In this document: positions 46,204-56,724 of the stretch, piece by piece | Numbering within the stretch: position 1 is the stretch's first letter | How the letters are laid out: each line of letters starts with the position of its first letter | Assembly: GCF_037975245.1 (NCBI RefSeq) | Contig: NC_092568.1 | Span: 4,291,001-4,355,000, forward strand | DNA length: 64,000 nucleotides | Source: Apostichopus japonicus | Lineage: Eukaryota > Echinodermata > Holothuroidea > Aspidochirotida > Stichopodidae | Reading direction: 5' to 3' | Program-made: the position numbers and the translations under genes | The notes under the pieces: model-generated | Database searches by the model: none | Seen by the model: the letters and a program-made list of their open reading frames with translations, nothing else | What the model was told of the DNA's origin: nothing

Positions 46204-47999
46204 TGTGCCTTTCTTTCTACATAAAAATTAAGGTGCCTCAAGTTAGCAAGAGGCCAGGGAACCAGAATGAACACTCGGGAAGGGCCGTTTCCGGCCATCT
46301 GAGGGGTTTGTAAAACCAAAAATTTGCTAGTACGCTCCGCGCCAACCGATGGTGGCGCTCCGCTCAGAGAGTCGTGCATACAACTTTGCAAATCCTGGCT
46401 AAGCCCGTGACTTTTAACGAATTTCTGTGAGTCAAACCCAAAACATTTTCGAATGGAAAACATTTGTTAAGATATTAACAAGAAAAAAAGTCTTATTCGG
46501 AAGATTCCTATATTAGCAACTAGCATGATTTCACCTCATTTTGTCTCAAAAGAAAACTTGTTCCTTGTTTCCCAATTTGTGCATTGGATATTGCAGTGCT
46601 AGTATGCATATTTTCCTTGAGGGGGGGGGGGGGGGCGTTGATGGAGTGATATGTATACACAAATAAGATAATACAATAAGAGTTATAAAGGGTACTGAAT
46701 ATAAGGCTGCATCATTCCAATCGAATTTCTGCAAAGTGCCCTTTGATGTCGGTGCCCCCCCCCCCCAGATTAAAAGTGCTTCCGCCGCCCTTGACCTGGA
46801 TATCCCCGACATGAGTGTATAAAAGAAAAATTTTCTTTTCAATGGATGGTGGGGGGGGGGGCGCGGGAGTGCCTACAAGCCTAGAATTACAGGTTTATCA
46901 TATTCTTTGTTATATTTTATACTTTTTTTGTGAGACAAATTGCAGTCTCACCCGACACAGCGACATTATCCCGCCCACGTGTCGTTGAACAATGTATGTT
47001 TTTGTGGAGGTAGCTGAGTACTGTGTTAAAATAATAAATAAGGTAACTAAATATAGGAGCTTAAAAAATATACTGTCCCATTTTCCCCCTTCAAAGTGAT
47101 GTTACCATTTTTTCTTCTTCTAATTTACCAAATTTTGGGGGAAGTGTAAATTTCTAAAACGTGAGATTATAAAATAAAGAATGTTTAGATGCAACTTGCA
47201 AGGCCTCAGAAGTGCCGTTTCCGGCAACCTGAGAGGCATTGTGTGCCAAAAATTTTCTTGTACGCTACGCGCCAACCGATGGTGGCGCTCCGCTTAGATA
47301 GTGTCACAGGAACTATCAGGCACAAAAAGTTCTGCCCCCCAAACTGAAATGGTCCCGTATGCCTATGATGCCAACTTCCCTCAAGTTAAAAGTCTGGCTG
47401 AGTTGGCAAGGCCAGTCAGCATGAAAGAGAAAAAACTTTTTTTCATTTCTGTCACCAAAGTTGCACATCTTTTTGGTTGCTATTTTGCCTCACAGGTGCC
47501 ATCTCCTGCGATCTGGGGGGTGCTGAAATCTCAAATTTTCTCTGTACGCTCCGCGCCAACCAAGGTGGCGCTCCGCTCAGATAGTGGCGCTCCGGCCCCC
47601 CCCCCCCCCCACAAGAAAGAACAGCCCCCCATGGTCCCCCACTCAAAAAATCCTAGCTACGCCACTGCAGATATCACATCATATCAGTGAGCATGAAAAT
47701 GGCGTTCCAGGATGAAAATCCTCAAGACTGTCCGACTTGCCTGAAAAAATAACCAAAAATTTTCGCGCGCTTAGCGCGCGTTCAACGTGTCAATGTCAAT
47801 GTCATATAAGCAAGCATCGGTTATTACATCGCATGCCATCATGTACCGTACGGTCCGTTATAATTGCGCAGTATACCGCGGGATGCTAATGTAAACAACG
47901 ACATGTCTCATGTAGATATATAAAAAGCATGGAGGTCCAATTATGTCAAAAGTTTCTTTTACATTAGTAATGGCGAATTAGGGGCTGCACCCCGCCGCG

Positions 48000-48375
48000 C
48001 AGTGGCGGAGCGTCCATACGGTCAGGAGGCGGATGCGCCCCTGACGGACTCAAATGGACTGCTGGCGCCTTTTTCAGCTCTTTACCACTTTTTACTTATT
48101 AGCGATTATTGACTTTTTTATTGCGCTCTCATCTACTTATTGACATTTCTCACATTTTGTTGGTGTAATTTGGCGATGACACCCTATTCTTCGTTTATCT
48201 GCAAATTAGCCAGGCCCTGAAAGGGTCATTTCCGGCGATCTAGGGAGTATCTTTACTCAAAATTTGTCTGTGCGCTACGCGCCAACCAGTGGTGGCGCTC
48301 CGCTTAGATAGTGTCGAAAGCGCCCCTACAGACCATTCTCGCCCCTCCTGACCAATACCCCTAGCTCCGCCACTG
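48000..48375. mobile_element. hAT-like MITE (CAGTGGCGGAGC ends)
   Basis: It has a perfect 12-bp inverted repeat CAGTGGCGGAGC / GCTCCGCCACTG. Flanks CCGCCGCG and CCGCTGCG agree at seven of eight positions. It is 376 bp long, with one copy of the GTACGC unit near its right end and no coding sequence. It is also nested in the outer element. Confidence 0.85.
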
Positions 48376-49070
48376 CCGCTGCGCCTCCTACGCCTATGTG
48401 TGTAGTGCTCGGTTTCGGAAATATCTGCTATTTTTTCATTTCCTTCAACCAAGTTTTATAATAGCCGTTATAAGAGGTTTAATATTTGTACACCAATAAA
48501 TTAACTGTGTCTGAATTTTCGAAAATTTCTGACCAACATTCTGCATCACACTTCCCTCTACTCGTGCAATTTTGACCGGTCTGTTAGGGGTTGAAGGTAA
48601 TTTTTCTATATTGGTTGTCCATAGATGAAATTTTGTACAACATTATGGGTATGTTTTGAAGTGAGTTTATTCACGAGAAATGTGAATTTTCAAATTCTGA
48701 ACAAATTTGGGGCTTAAAACCTTGAAAAGTGGGGCTGACGGGTATTGTGGGCCGCGACGTAGAATCACCTACAAAAGCAAAGACCCACAGGACATGCGAT
48801 CAGGTCGAACATGACGTGTGCCGGGTTCAAAAAGGTTATGGATGGGGAAAAAAAACTATTAGGAAATACTTGGTTCTCAGGCCAAAAGTGTACATCTGGT
48901 TGGTCATTTCAAGCCCGAGAAGTGCCGTTTCCTGTGATCTGGGGGGGGGGGGGGGGGTATCAAAACCAGAAATTTTCTTGTACGCTGCGCGCCAACCGAT
49001 GGTGGTGGTGGTGGTGACTGATGGTGGTAATTCGCGCCCCCCGGGTTAGAAAATCCTGGATACGCGCCTG

Positions 49071-49150
49071 CTTATAGATTACAAGCTTAGATTTATTTGG
49101 ATTAATTTTAATTCTCCATTTACTACACCAGGAGCTCCAGTTGGCATAGC
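49071..49150 (-). mobile_element. LINE reverse transcriptase fragment, 5' half
   Basis: The minus frame encodes WCSKWRIKINPNKSKLVIYK, the conserved WxxKWRIxINPxKSK motif just before the segment at 44050-44555. The frame is offset by one base across the CTTAT junction, consistent with a decayed copy. Further upstream motifs are not recognisable. Confidence 0.75.
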
Positions 49151-49342
49151 AACGCGAACTGACGTGTTCATGTCAATGGGTACAACGATACAGTAGTGAC
49201 TGACATAACGGTCATTGACGTGCACTACGGATACGTACTTATTACAGTAGTACACTTTGTGTTCAGGTATATAGCTATTGTTGAGTCGTAAACATAAGTG
49301 AAGAACTTCGTCAAAGTTCTTAAACAGTTAACTTTTGTGGTA

Positions 49343-49429
49343 AAATGGCTTTAACATTTGGCTTTAACAAAATGGCTTTAACAAAATGGCTTTAACAAAA
49401 TGGCTTTAACATAAAATGGCTTTAACATA
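49343..49429. repeat. Minisatellite AAAATGGCTTTAAC, about six units
   Basis: Units of 14-19 bp centred on AAAATGGCTTTAACA recur from 49343 to 49429. Confidence 0.92.
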
Positions 49430-50027
49430 TAGAGGTGTGAACCAGGACATGAAACTTTACTTCTCTTGGAGAATGATGTTTACTGTTCCTTGAAACGTGT
49501 ATTTCTTGAATACATTTGCAGCTGTATTCCCGAGCAGTAACGGTAAGCATCGGTGTATCACTATCAGCTGGACCTTACGAAAGTGTTAATATCGACGGTT
49601 TTCTGATATTTGCTAATCAACTGTCTTTCGCGGGAATTTTGGTCATCATTTTGCAAATAGGGTATTACACCCAAGAGCTTGTAGCCCTACCATATCTGTT
49701 TCGTTTAATTTGAATAAGCTTCGGTGGCTAGCTGGGAAAGGGAAACTACTTTTGTAACCTATATTAATCCGTTGGTGAGGTTACCGTGCATTATCAGCTG
49801 ACGACAACGGGCCGATCAGATTCGAAATTGTTTAACGAGTATGCATGAAGAGAAGCTAACTGAACTAAATGAATTCTAAAAAATAGAATAAAATGCTGGT
49901 TTCGGTACAACTATTTTTCTTTCCCAAAGTTTAATGTAACTCTTGCTTTCAAGTAATAATGCTAAATGGTAAACCGGCTCAGCGCAGATGTTAAATGAAG
50001 GAATATTTGATGGTAAAAATGTTATAA
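49430..50027. other. No gene recognised
   Basis: A 65-codon hydrophobic frame (49516-49713) has no supporting context. Nothing else is visible. Confidence 0.45.
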
Positions 50028-50031
50028 TTAA

Positions 50032-50384
50032 AAGGGTGTGAAGACTCGCGCACAAAGAAACGTCTCATGCCGGTAATCTGACCTAGTTCGAATGAGGTGT
50101 AACAGAAGTGTTAGACACCACCATCGATCCCAGAAAATACACACACAGCTTGCCACCGTCGGTAATTATACACTAGTGTACAGTCAATACATACAGCTAC
50201 GGTCAATACCCACAACAGTGTACATAGCAGCGTGGACATCGCAGGTCTAGATAAAGATAACAAGGTATATCGTTTCATTACTGTCTGCATTTTGTAGCGA
50301 CAAGAAGAAGACGTCATTTGCAAGCAACGGAAAGTTAACTTTTTCAGAGCGCGGCACGCGGTTTGGGGCGAGTCTTCAATGCCT
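50032..50384 (+). mobile_element. TGAAGACTCGC element, free copy
   Basis: It has inverted ends TGAAGACTCGC (50039-50049) and GCGAGTCTTCA (50368-50378). TTAA lies at 50028-50031 and 50385-50388. It is 353 bp with no coding sequence. The sequence is about 90% identical to 36099-36454, with the same orientation relative to the window. Confidence 0.78.
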
Positions 50385-50388
50385 TTAA

Positions 50389-51983
50389 CGGTGGATAATC
50401 TATGAGCAGCAAAGATTTATTCAGAGTCAAAAGTCAAACCCGATAATGGGAAAAAAAGGGTTTAATTGTTATGATCCTGTGTCATTTGCATTAACTTCAA
50501 CAGAAAATAATTGTTCCGTTTGAACTTTACCAACAAAGAGGGCTGGTTTCGCTAACTAATGTCTGACGAATTTAAATGTTATGCCGCGACAACTGCTCCG
50601 TTAAAGAGCCGGAGGAAAGCAATTGCAAGAAGGTATTCTACATGTGCACTATGATTCAAACGGTACATGTTCATTTAAACTTCAAAGGGCTTACATTCAT
50701 AGGCCTATATTTAAAAAAAAAAAGAATAACTATAGAGTTGTTTTTGGAAGGGGAGAGTTTTTTGGTTGTTGGAAGGGGAAGAGAGTAAGAAACAATCGTT
50801 AGGTAGCTAGACAGCTTTATTGAAGGTTCCATTCTTTTGTTTGATCATGAACTTTTTTCATTGGAGGGGAGGGGGGGGGGGGACAAGTGTGCATGCTGCT
50901 GTGGTTATGTAATTGGGTTGAAAAGATCAGAATAACGATACTTTTCTAGAATTCTGTGTTATATAACATCATTGATTCAGATAAAACAAGGGAGGAAATC
51001 TAGGCGTGTGTCAAAGGAAAATGTTTTTTCATTTGTGTTCAAGAGGATATGACCTATTGCTTTGTTTCATATCAAGTATTTTCAACATACCTCACTTCTT
51101 CTAACGACACTTGAAGTTACTTCATGTGTATCAGGGGTGTTACATATGTATTTACCAGCTTAGCAAGGTGACTGAAAGTGACATTTCAATGAAGTGGAAT
51201 GCTGCCATACCCGTGCATAGACAGTGAATAGTGTCATTGTGGACTAACACCCAAGCGTTTACATTTTCTTGCTTGGTGACCCAAATTTATTGTCATCTTC
51301 ATTATCTTGGCGACCCTCCAGTAGCGGATCCTGTGGCCTGGAGAAGAGGTCTTACATGTTTCCCTTCTTCTGTGAGAGATGGTTAGAATGTTTAAGGGTG
51401 CGAATTTGCAAGATGGTGAAAGTTATACTATGAAACTTTTAAAGTAATTATGTTCAAGATTTTCCCCGACAACTATCTCAATTTCTTTTTCTTGCGATTT
51501 TTTCCATCGAACCTCCAAATTATTTTCTAACTGAGAGGTAATATTGAGGGTGGTGGAGGCACAGGTAACTGCAGAGGTAATATTGATGGTGGCGTCAGAA
51601 TGCTTCAAACGATTGAAAACGTTGGCCTTTATGCATATAATGACATTAAATTAGAGAGGAAAGATATGTGGTTGAGTTTTGCAGCTGTTATAAAAAAGTT
51701 CAGATGCTAACCTATAGATGTTATTTTGTTATCACTTTATCAAATAGGTTAATGACGTCATCATTCCTTGTATAGTACTCAGGTTGTCTCATGATTTGTA
51801 GCATTTTCCATCGTTGGGGGATATTTTTAGTTGATTTTAGGAAACAATTAGTGTAATACGATAGTTACCAAACAAATTTGTAATTAATGTTTGCTTTTGT
51901 TTGTTAAGAAGGATATATATAGCAACCGAACCGCACCCAGTAATTGTTTCTCATCGTTGCGAGGTATATTTACATTGGGTAAA
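50389..51983. other. No gene recognised
   Basis: Spacer with a poly-G tract near 50870. Around 51530-51600 the word GAGGTAATATTGA recurs twice, which explains the 61-codon minus frame there. Confidence 0.45.
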
Positions 51984-51997
51984 ACCATGTGAAAGTG
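51984..51997 (+). promoter_or_regulatory. Candidate snRNA-type PSE
   Basis: ACCATGTGAAAGTG resembles the proximal sequence element of animal snRNA genes (core TGAAAGTR) and lies 43-56 bp before the U2-like start, the usual PSE distance. There is no TATA box at -25, as in pol II snRNA genes. Position and core fit, but the ACC half is shortened. Confidence 0.35.
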
Positions 51998-52039
51998 CTA
52001 ACCAATCAGGTTGCTTAGTTTTTCTTGCCAAATCTCTAT

Positions 52040-52220
52040 TTCGCTTCTCGGCTTTTTGGCTAAGATCATGTGTAGTATATGTTCCCTTTCGAGGGGAATG
52101 GTGATGCACACCCGACGATGATCACACAGTCACAGTCCCGATGCAAGGGGATCTGGGGTTGAGAGCAGATCAGTCGTTCGGGTTTTCGTGCCCAGGTTCT
52201 TTCCTGGGCGACTTTTTCCT
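52040..52220 (+). ncRNA. U2 snRNA-headed RNA or repeat
   Basis: Nucleotides 52041-52084 match the 5' end of U2 snRNA with three differences, including TCGCTTCTCGG, TTTTGGCTAAGATCA and the branch-site-pairing GTAGTA. After TATGTTC the match stops. Instead there is a TTCCCT-TTCG-AGGGGAA hairpin, an unrecognised middle, then a CCCAGG-TTCTTT-CCTGGG hairpin (about 52191-52208) and a T run. The whole is about 180 nt, close to U2 length, but lacks the Sm site and stem-loops III/IV of U2. It may be a U2-headed SINE, a template-switch chimera, or a divergent snRNA-like gene. Confidence 0.6.
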
Positions 52221-52289
52221 AAAAAGTATCTCTATTTTGGGTGACTTGTCTTAGAAAATATCCTGACAACTGTCAGAGGTGCCGCCTAG

Positions 52290-52480
52290 TGGTCTCGTTG
52301 TATGTCAAAGGTAATTTGAGGTCACCAGAGGTCAAATTCGGGAAACCCTTGCACACGATAACTCCCAAATTGTATAGCTTTAAGTTACTTCATACGTAGT
52401 ATGTGGATCCACTTTACTGAGTACAAGAACCCTGTTGTTTGCGGGGAGAGGTTAAAGGTCAACACCATGCAGGTAAATAA
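52290..52480 (+). repeat. Partial TTCCTTGC-family interior
   Basis: GGTAATTTGAGGTCACCAGA, GGTCAAATT, CACGATAACTCCC and a GTACAAGAACCCTGTTGTTT block match the interior of the elements at 13067 and 36001. No termini are seen. Confidence 0.6.
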
Positions 52481-52615
52481 TGCAAGCTAAAAGCGATTAG
52501 TCTACACCATATGAAAAAGTTGGATTATGTGCATAATTCGTATGTGAATCGACCTTAGTGACCAACAGTTGATTTCTGTAGCGGTCAACTTTCATTTGAG
52601 AGGTAAACTTGTTCA

Positions 52616-52619
<4 letters not shown>

Positions 52620-52656
<37 letters not shown>

Positions 52657-52715
52657 TGTTACTTTCTGTTACAGTAAATCCACGCACTATTTTTTTTTTT
52701 TTTTTTTTTTTTTTT
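52620..52715. repeat. AT microsatellite and poly-T tract
   Basis: (AT)n at about 52620-52652 and roughly 27 T at 52690-52716. The 94-codon frame at 52569-52853 runs through both (YIYIY, FFFF) into the LINE tail. Confidence 0.9.
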
Positions 52716-52716
52716 T

Positions 52717-53320
52717 ATGGTGAACGTACGTGTTTTCAGTATGCTGCCCCATATTTGTGGAATCAACTTCCCATGAATATCCGCCAAGCTCCATCTGTAT
52801 GGCGGGCCTTCAGTCTCAAATCGTGGGAAATCGACTTATACCGATTTAAATAGACATATACCAATTTCCTTCGACTTATACCAGTTTCCAGAAGCTTAAA
52901 TTGACTTCTACCGATTTAAATCGACATATACCAGTTTAATTCGACATATCATCGATTTAAATCGACATATACCAGTTTAATTCGGCATAATCGATATAGA
53001 TCAACATATAGGCCTACCAATTTAAATCGATGATAAGTAAAATAAATCGGTATATGTCAATTTATATCGACATATACCAGTTTAAATCGATGATATGTCG
53101 AATTAAACGATTTGAACGATTTGAGACTGATGGCCCGCCATACATCTGTTCTCAATTTTAAAACGATGCTCAAGACTCACCTGTTTGGTTATGTTTTTGA
53201 TCACTGGTCTTGTTTTTTCTCGTCGTTTTTCTCGTTGATCATGTTTGTGGTTTGTTGGCGCAAAGAGGCATTGGCATTGTGCGCATTATAATATTAATTA
53301 TAATAATTATTATTAAACAG
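52717..53320 (+). mobile_element. Second LINE tail, split by a MITE
   Basis: The frame encodes FQYAAPYLWNQLPMNIRQAP, then, after the insert, LNFKTMLKTHLFGYVF. This is the C-terminal signature (FSxAAPxLWNxLPxxIRxAxSxxxFKxxLKTHLF) of CR1/L2-like non-LTR retrotransposons. A stop, a GCGCATTATAATA end and short TTA repeats close it. It is heavily 5'-truncated. Confidence 0.85.
52799..53141. mobile_element. MITE inside the LINE tail
   Basis: Ends ATGGCGGGCC and GGCCCGCCAT are perfect inverses, and the inverse match continues through CAGTCTCAAATCG with one mismatch. Flanks CCATCTGT and ACATCTGT agree at seven of eight. The interior is an AT-rich array of TTTAAATCGACATATACCAG units in both orientations. 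Taking out the insert and one flank restores the LINE reading frame exactly, which fixes the borders. 8-bp duplication suggests hAT. Confidence 0.88.
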
Positions 53321-53829
53321 CAAGAAAAGTCTGAAGAGCTTGTAAGAACAATAACTGTAAATTGAAGCTAGGAAAACGTACATACTGGGATGTAAGTGGC
53401 CCTACGTTAGTGCGTAGCCATACAAGATGATGATCTTTAATTTGTTTTCTACGGCAAGTAACCACTTGGAGGTTGGTCACTCTGGTTGTATTTGGTTAAC
53501 AAGTTTATGAAGCCTACTTAGTGATACTATAGATACTAGTAAATTTGCAATAGACTAAACCGTATAACACCTCGTGGAATAGCATCAAATAAAGGTATAC
53601 ATGAGCTCGTATAATGATTTTGTTCGGCCGTCAACAGTCCCTTTCGTGTTTTGCTGTTCATCACATGTAGCCTAAATTCGAAACTTTGACTTCATTATTT
53701 GAAATGAAAAGACCAATTTTAGGCTGATTGTCTATATACATTGGTATCGGATTGGGGGGAATTGTAGTTAACTGTTTCTATGAACTTTACATTGTGAAAG
53801 GGTACATTAAACTGTACAATAATTCTGAG

Positions 53830-53921
<92 letters not shown>

Positions 53922-54186
53922 AATATATTCATCTATGATATTATTACATACATATAGCATCCCTTGGGAGCTGCTTTCGAGTTCTCAAGCAATGTGACAA
54001 TTTACATATACATTATTGTATGATTTCTTTGTCCTAGTATTTACTTATGGACCCTAACAGTTACATGTCTTCAACTTGCCGAAATATCCTCCATACTTCT
54101 GCCGCGACGGTTTTCAGATTTTCCCTCATGTTTCACTTGTCTATATATACTCATATACGGTGAAATGAGGGGTTGTAGATTAAACA
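53321..54186. other. No gene; long AT microsatellite
   Basis: (AT)n fills about 53836-53915. The rest has no recognisable gene. Confidence 0.6.
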
Positions 54187-54734
54187 CAGTGGCATAGCTA
54201 GCCCGGTGTGGCGGCCACACGGGGCCCCGATGGTAAGTACCGAAAAAAAGGACCACGCATCCGGTGAAGTCGGTCGCTGGTCATAGCCACTCGAAGTAAC
54301 TGTTATTAATTTGAGACGTGCTGACAGTAAATGAAACGGCCCCAATGTTCTCTTTAGGGCCTATTTCTTATTGATCTATATATCCAATTGGTTCCTGCCT
54401 TAAACAGAAATAGCCTCAGTGTGCCATATATGAAGAAGTTTTGCTCACCTAAGCTGCCTAATGGTGTGGGCTTAGATCAGGGGTGGGCAACCTTTTTGAA
54501 TGAATGGGCCAGATATAAGGAGTGAAATTTGACTGGGCCTAAGCAGCTAGCTCGTTTTTTGAGATGATGTAAAGTAGAATGATTTTTTCTTTTTCTTGAG
54601 ACATCTCACTAGCGGGCCGCATGTGGCCCGCGGGCCGTATGTTGCCCACCACAGGCTTAGATGAATGTCGACTCTCCTTTGGGTATTCATTTTTATTGAT
54701 GTACCGAACTTTTGTGTTCCTTGCTACACCACTG
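54187..54734. mobile_element. Old hAT-like element carrying a younger MITE
   Basis: Ends CAGTGGCATAGC and GCTACACCACTG agree inversely at 10 of 12. No target repeat survives. It encloses the element at 54478-54654. Confidence 0.55.
54478..54654. mobile_element. hAT MITE with perfect 8-bp TSD
   Basis: Ends CAGGGGTGGGCAAC and GTTGCCCACCACAG are inverted with two mismatches. GCTTAGAT is present directly on both sides (54470-54477 and 54655-54662). The GGGCCGCATGTGGCCCGCGG block near the right end is like that in MER5/Charlie-type hAT MITEs of other animals. It is 177 bp. Confidence 0.92.
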
Positions 54735-56029
54735 AATATACGCTCACTCTTTCGCGGTTTTCTTTTAATTAAGCTTCTTTCATTTCAGAAACAATGGACA
54801 TAATTATGACAAAACATTTAACAAATGAAATTTAGGAGTGCAAACACAGTGCTTTAAGAACAAGTTTCTTCAATACATACACCTCAGAGAAAGGAACTCT
54901 TTGAAAGGAATTTGAAACTCTTAATACACGTTACAATACATACAATATAGAAAACCAGTTTGACTTTATATATATATACATCTACATTATATATGAATTC
55001 ATTAAATAGTATATGTGTATATCTATATACATATTTGTTCATCGACAATCTGTAAGAAGTCTGCTCAAGGTGAGATTGTAAGAAATATAATACAACACTC
55101 CTCACCCCCCCCTCCCTCTCCCCTCTCCCTGCCCAGAACAGATATACAAATATAACTTAAACGAACGTCCAATGCAGAGTTGCTCATGAATAAACATTTA
55201 TGATCCCTTTTGTCAAAAACACGTAACAGGACCTTATACAGAAGACGACATGCGACCAACAAGTGATGAAGAAGACATTGACCAAGATATTTACAGAAAC
55301 ATAACGGAAATATTTACTGGTGGATTGGTTTGGAATAACTGTATCAAGCAAAATCCTATCTTCAGCTCGAATTATAAATATCAGAGAGGAGAGGTGGTCC
55401 TCTCGCCGTCCCTTGTTGTCGGTGAATGCGTAGAGTCCTGTTGAGAAGTTTTGGTTTATAATTTAACATCAGTTAAGGAGATTGTAATGTTCATCAAAAA
55501 TGTCCTTCAATATTTAGTACAAGCTAAAAGTTTTCAATAGTATACGTCCTTTACCTGTTGATTCTTCCAATAATTCCAGACGTTTTGGGAGTTTTTATTA
55601 GATAATAACGAGTGTCTCGACAGGGCGCACGTGGCCAGGATCCTCCCCCCCCCCCCCCCTCATGTCCGTACAAGCTAGTACTGCTTCAACTTCACAAGTT
55701 ACAGAACCCACATGTTCTGTCCCCTCCTTAAATTGTTGGCGCCCCCTCCTACCCCATAAAATCCTGGCTACGATGGAACGTGCTGAACCGGATAGCAGTA
55801 AGAAAATGTTTGTTGAAGTTGGAAGTGCTTGTAACCACTAAGTGACTGTCTGGCATATTTAGCTGGTAATAATGATGACTTTTAAGCCACTCTCTTTGGA
55901 GGTTCGATTATCAATAATGCCATTGGGTTTTCTACTGTTCATTTTTAGCACTACTATTGTTATTCTTGCATCATCCTCTCCGATTGCTTTTATTAGTTCG
56001 TATTGAGGAGAGGGGTAGGGTCAGAGAGG
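54735..56029. other. No gene recognised; hAT end relic
   Basis: Around 55621-55776 a C-rich stretch with CCAGGATCC and AAATCCTGGCTACG looks like both ends of a decayed element of the local hAT-like families. A 64-codon frame at 55250-55444 has no support. Confidence 0.4.
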
Positions 56030-56200
56030 ATCGGCCCTGACTGAAGCTAATGTAATGAGAGAATTTGGCGGTGCCTGTGGAAAAATGGGGAAAATAAAAT
56101 AAAGTGTATTCTCATTTTCATAATATACTTAAGGTAACATGAAGTATGCAAAATGGGGCCCGGTGACATAACTGTCCCAGGGGCCCTCTGGTAGTAACTC
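56030..56200. repeat. Dispersed repeat, copy 1
   Basis: ATTCTCATTTTCATAA, a GAAGTATG word and AAATGGGGCCCGGTGACAT recur at 59085-59240 in the same order and orientation. The two copies flank the large receptor exon. Confidence 0.6.
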
Positions 56201-56328
56201 TACGAAATGTCTGGTTACAAATCTCCTATTACATTTGAGTTGGTTTATTAATCTATTTCTTCTAGAAGAGATTTAGAATGTATCATTTTTCAATATTATC
56301 CACAAGTCAGTCACACTGTTTCGTTATT

Positions 56329-56330
<2 letters not shown>

Positions 56331-56371
<41 letters not shown>
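56331..56371. repeat. (AT)n microsatellite
   Basis: About 40 bp of pure AT/TA dinucleotide, in the probable 3' flank of the receptor gene. Confidence 0.95.
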
Positions 56372-56373
<2 letters not shown>

Positions 56374-56560
56374 TTTTATGTAATTGCTTTAATAAGTATG
56401 GATTTATACACTGGAAATTAAAATGACTGAGGAAAATCATGAATATGCATTTGAATGATAACTAGTCGAAACACTAATATCAGTGTCAATCTTCTTCCTC
56501 CATCGAGATTTGGAATTAGATCCGCAATTCCTGACATATATTATAAGTATACATTAATGT

Positions 56561-56566
56561 TTTATT
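56561..56566 (-). terminator. Candidate poly(A) signal of the LGR gene
   Basis: AATAAA on the minus strand, 158 bp after the receptor stop codon. A further one lies at about 56243-56248. Confidence 0.4.
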
Positions 56567-56724
56567 TTTAAAAAACAGTAGGAACGATACTTATATATGA
56601 TGCTTCTTATTGATAAAATATTTACATACCAGGCAGTTGATAATAATGGCAATTAAGGTTAAAGACAGGTTCGAGATGAGAGCTATATTTAATTAACGCC
56701 ATTATAACGTGTTCTACGGCGGGA

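Larger units (their letters stand above)
45957..47367. mobile_element. hAT-like element, innermost level, perfect 8-bp TSD
   Basis: Ends CATAGGCGTACG and CGTATGCCTATG match with one difference in 12. ATGCCAAC stands directly before (45949-45956) and directly after (47368-47375), a perfect 8-bp target duplication. It is 1,411 bp long and non-coding, and carries a foldback, an AT microsatellite and copies of the GTACGC unit. Confidence 0.85.
45365..47667. mobile_element. hAT-like element, second level of the nest
   Basis: Ends CAGTGGCGTAGCTACGG and CCTAGCTACGCCACTG form an inverted repeat with one mismatch in 16. Flanking 8-mers TTGATATC and CAGATATC agree at six of eight positions, a decayed target duplication. 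It contains a younger element at 45957-47367. Confidence 0.75.
44556..49070. mobile_element. Outer element of a transposon nest
   Basis: Ends CAGGTGCGTATCCAGG and CCTGGATACGCGCCTG are inverted repeats with one mismatch in 16. CTTAT lies directly outside both ends (44551-44555 and 49071-49075). The insertion splits a LINE reverse transcriptase whose two halves lie on either side, which confirms the edges independently. Inside are GA-rich low-complexity DNA, several copies of a GTACGCTCCGCGCCAACC unit and at least three further elements. No transposase frame is seen. hAT-like by its ends, though a 5-bp target repeat is unusual for hAT. Confidence 0.8.
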
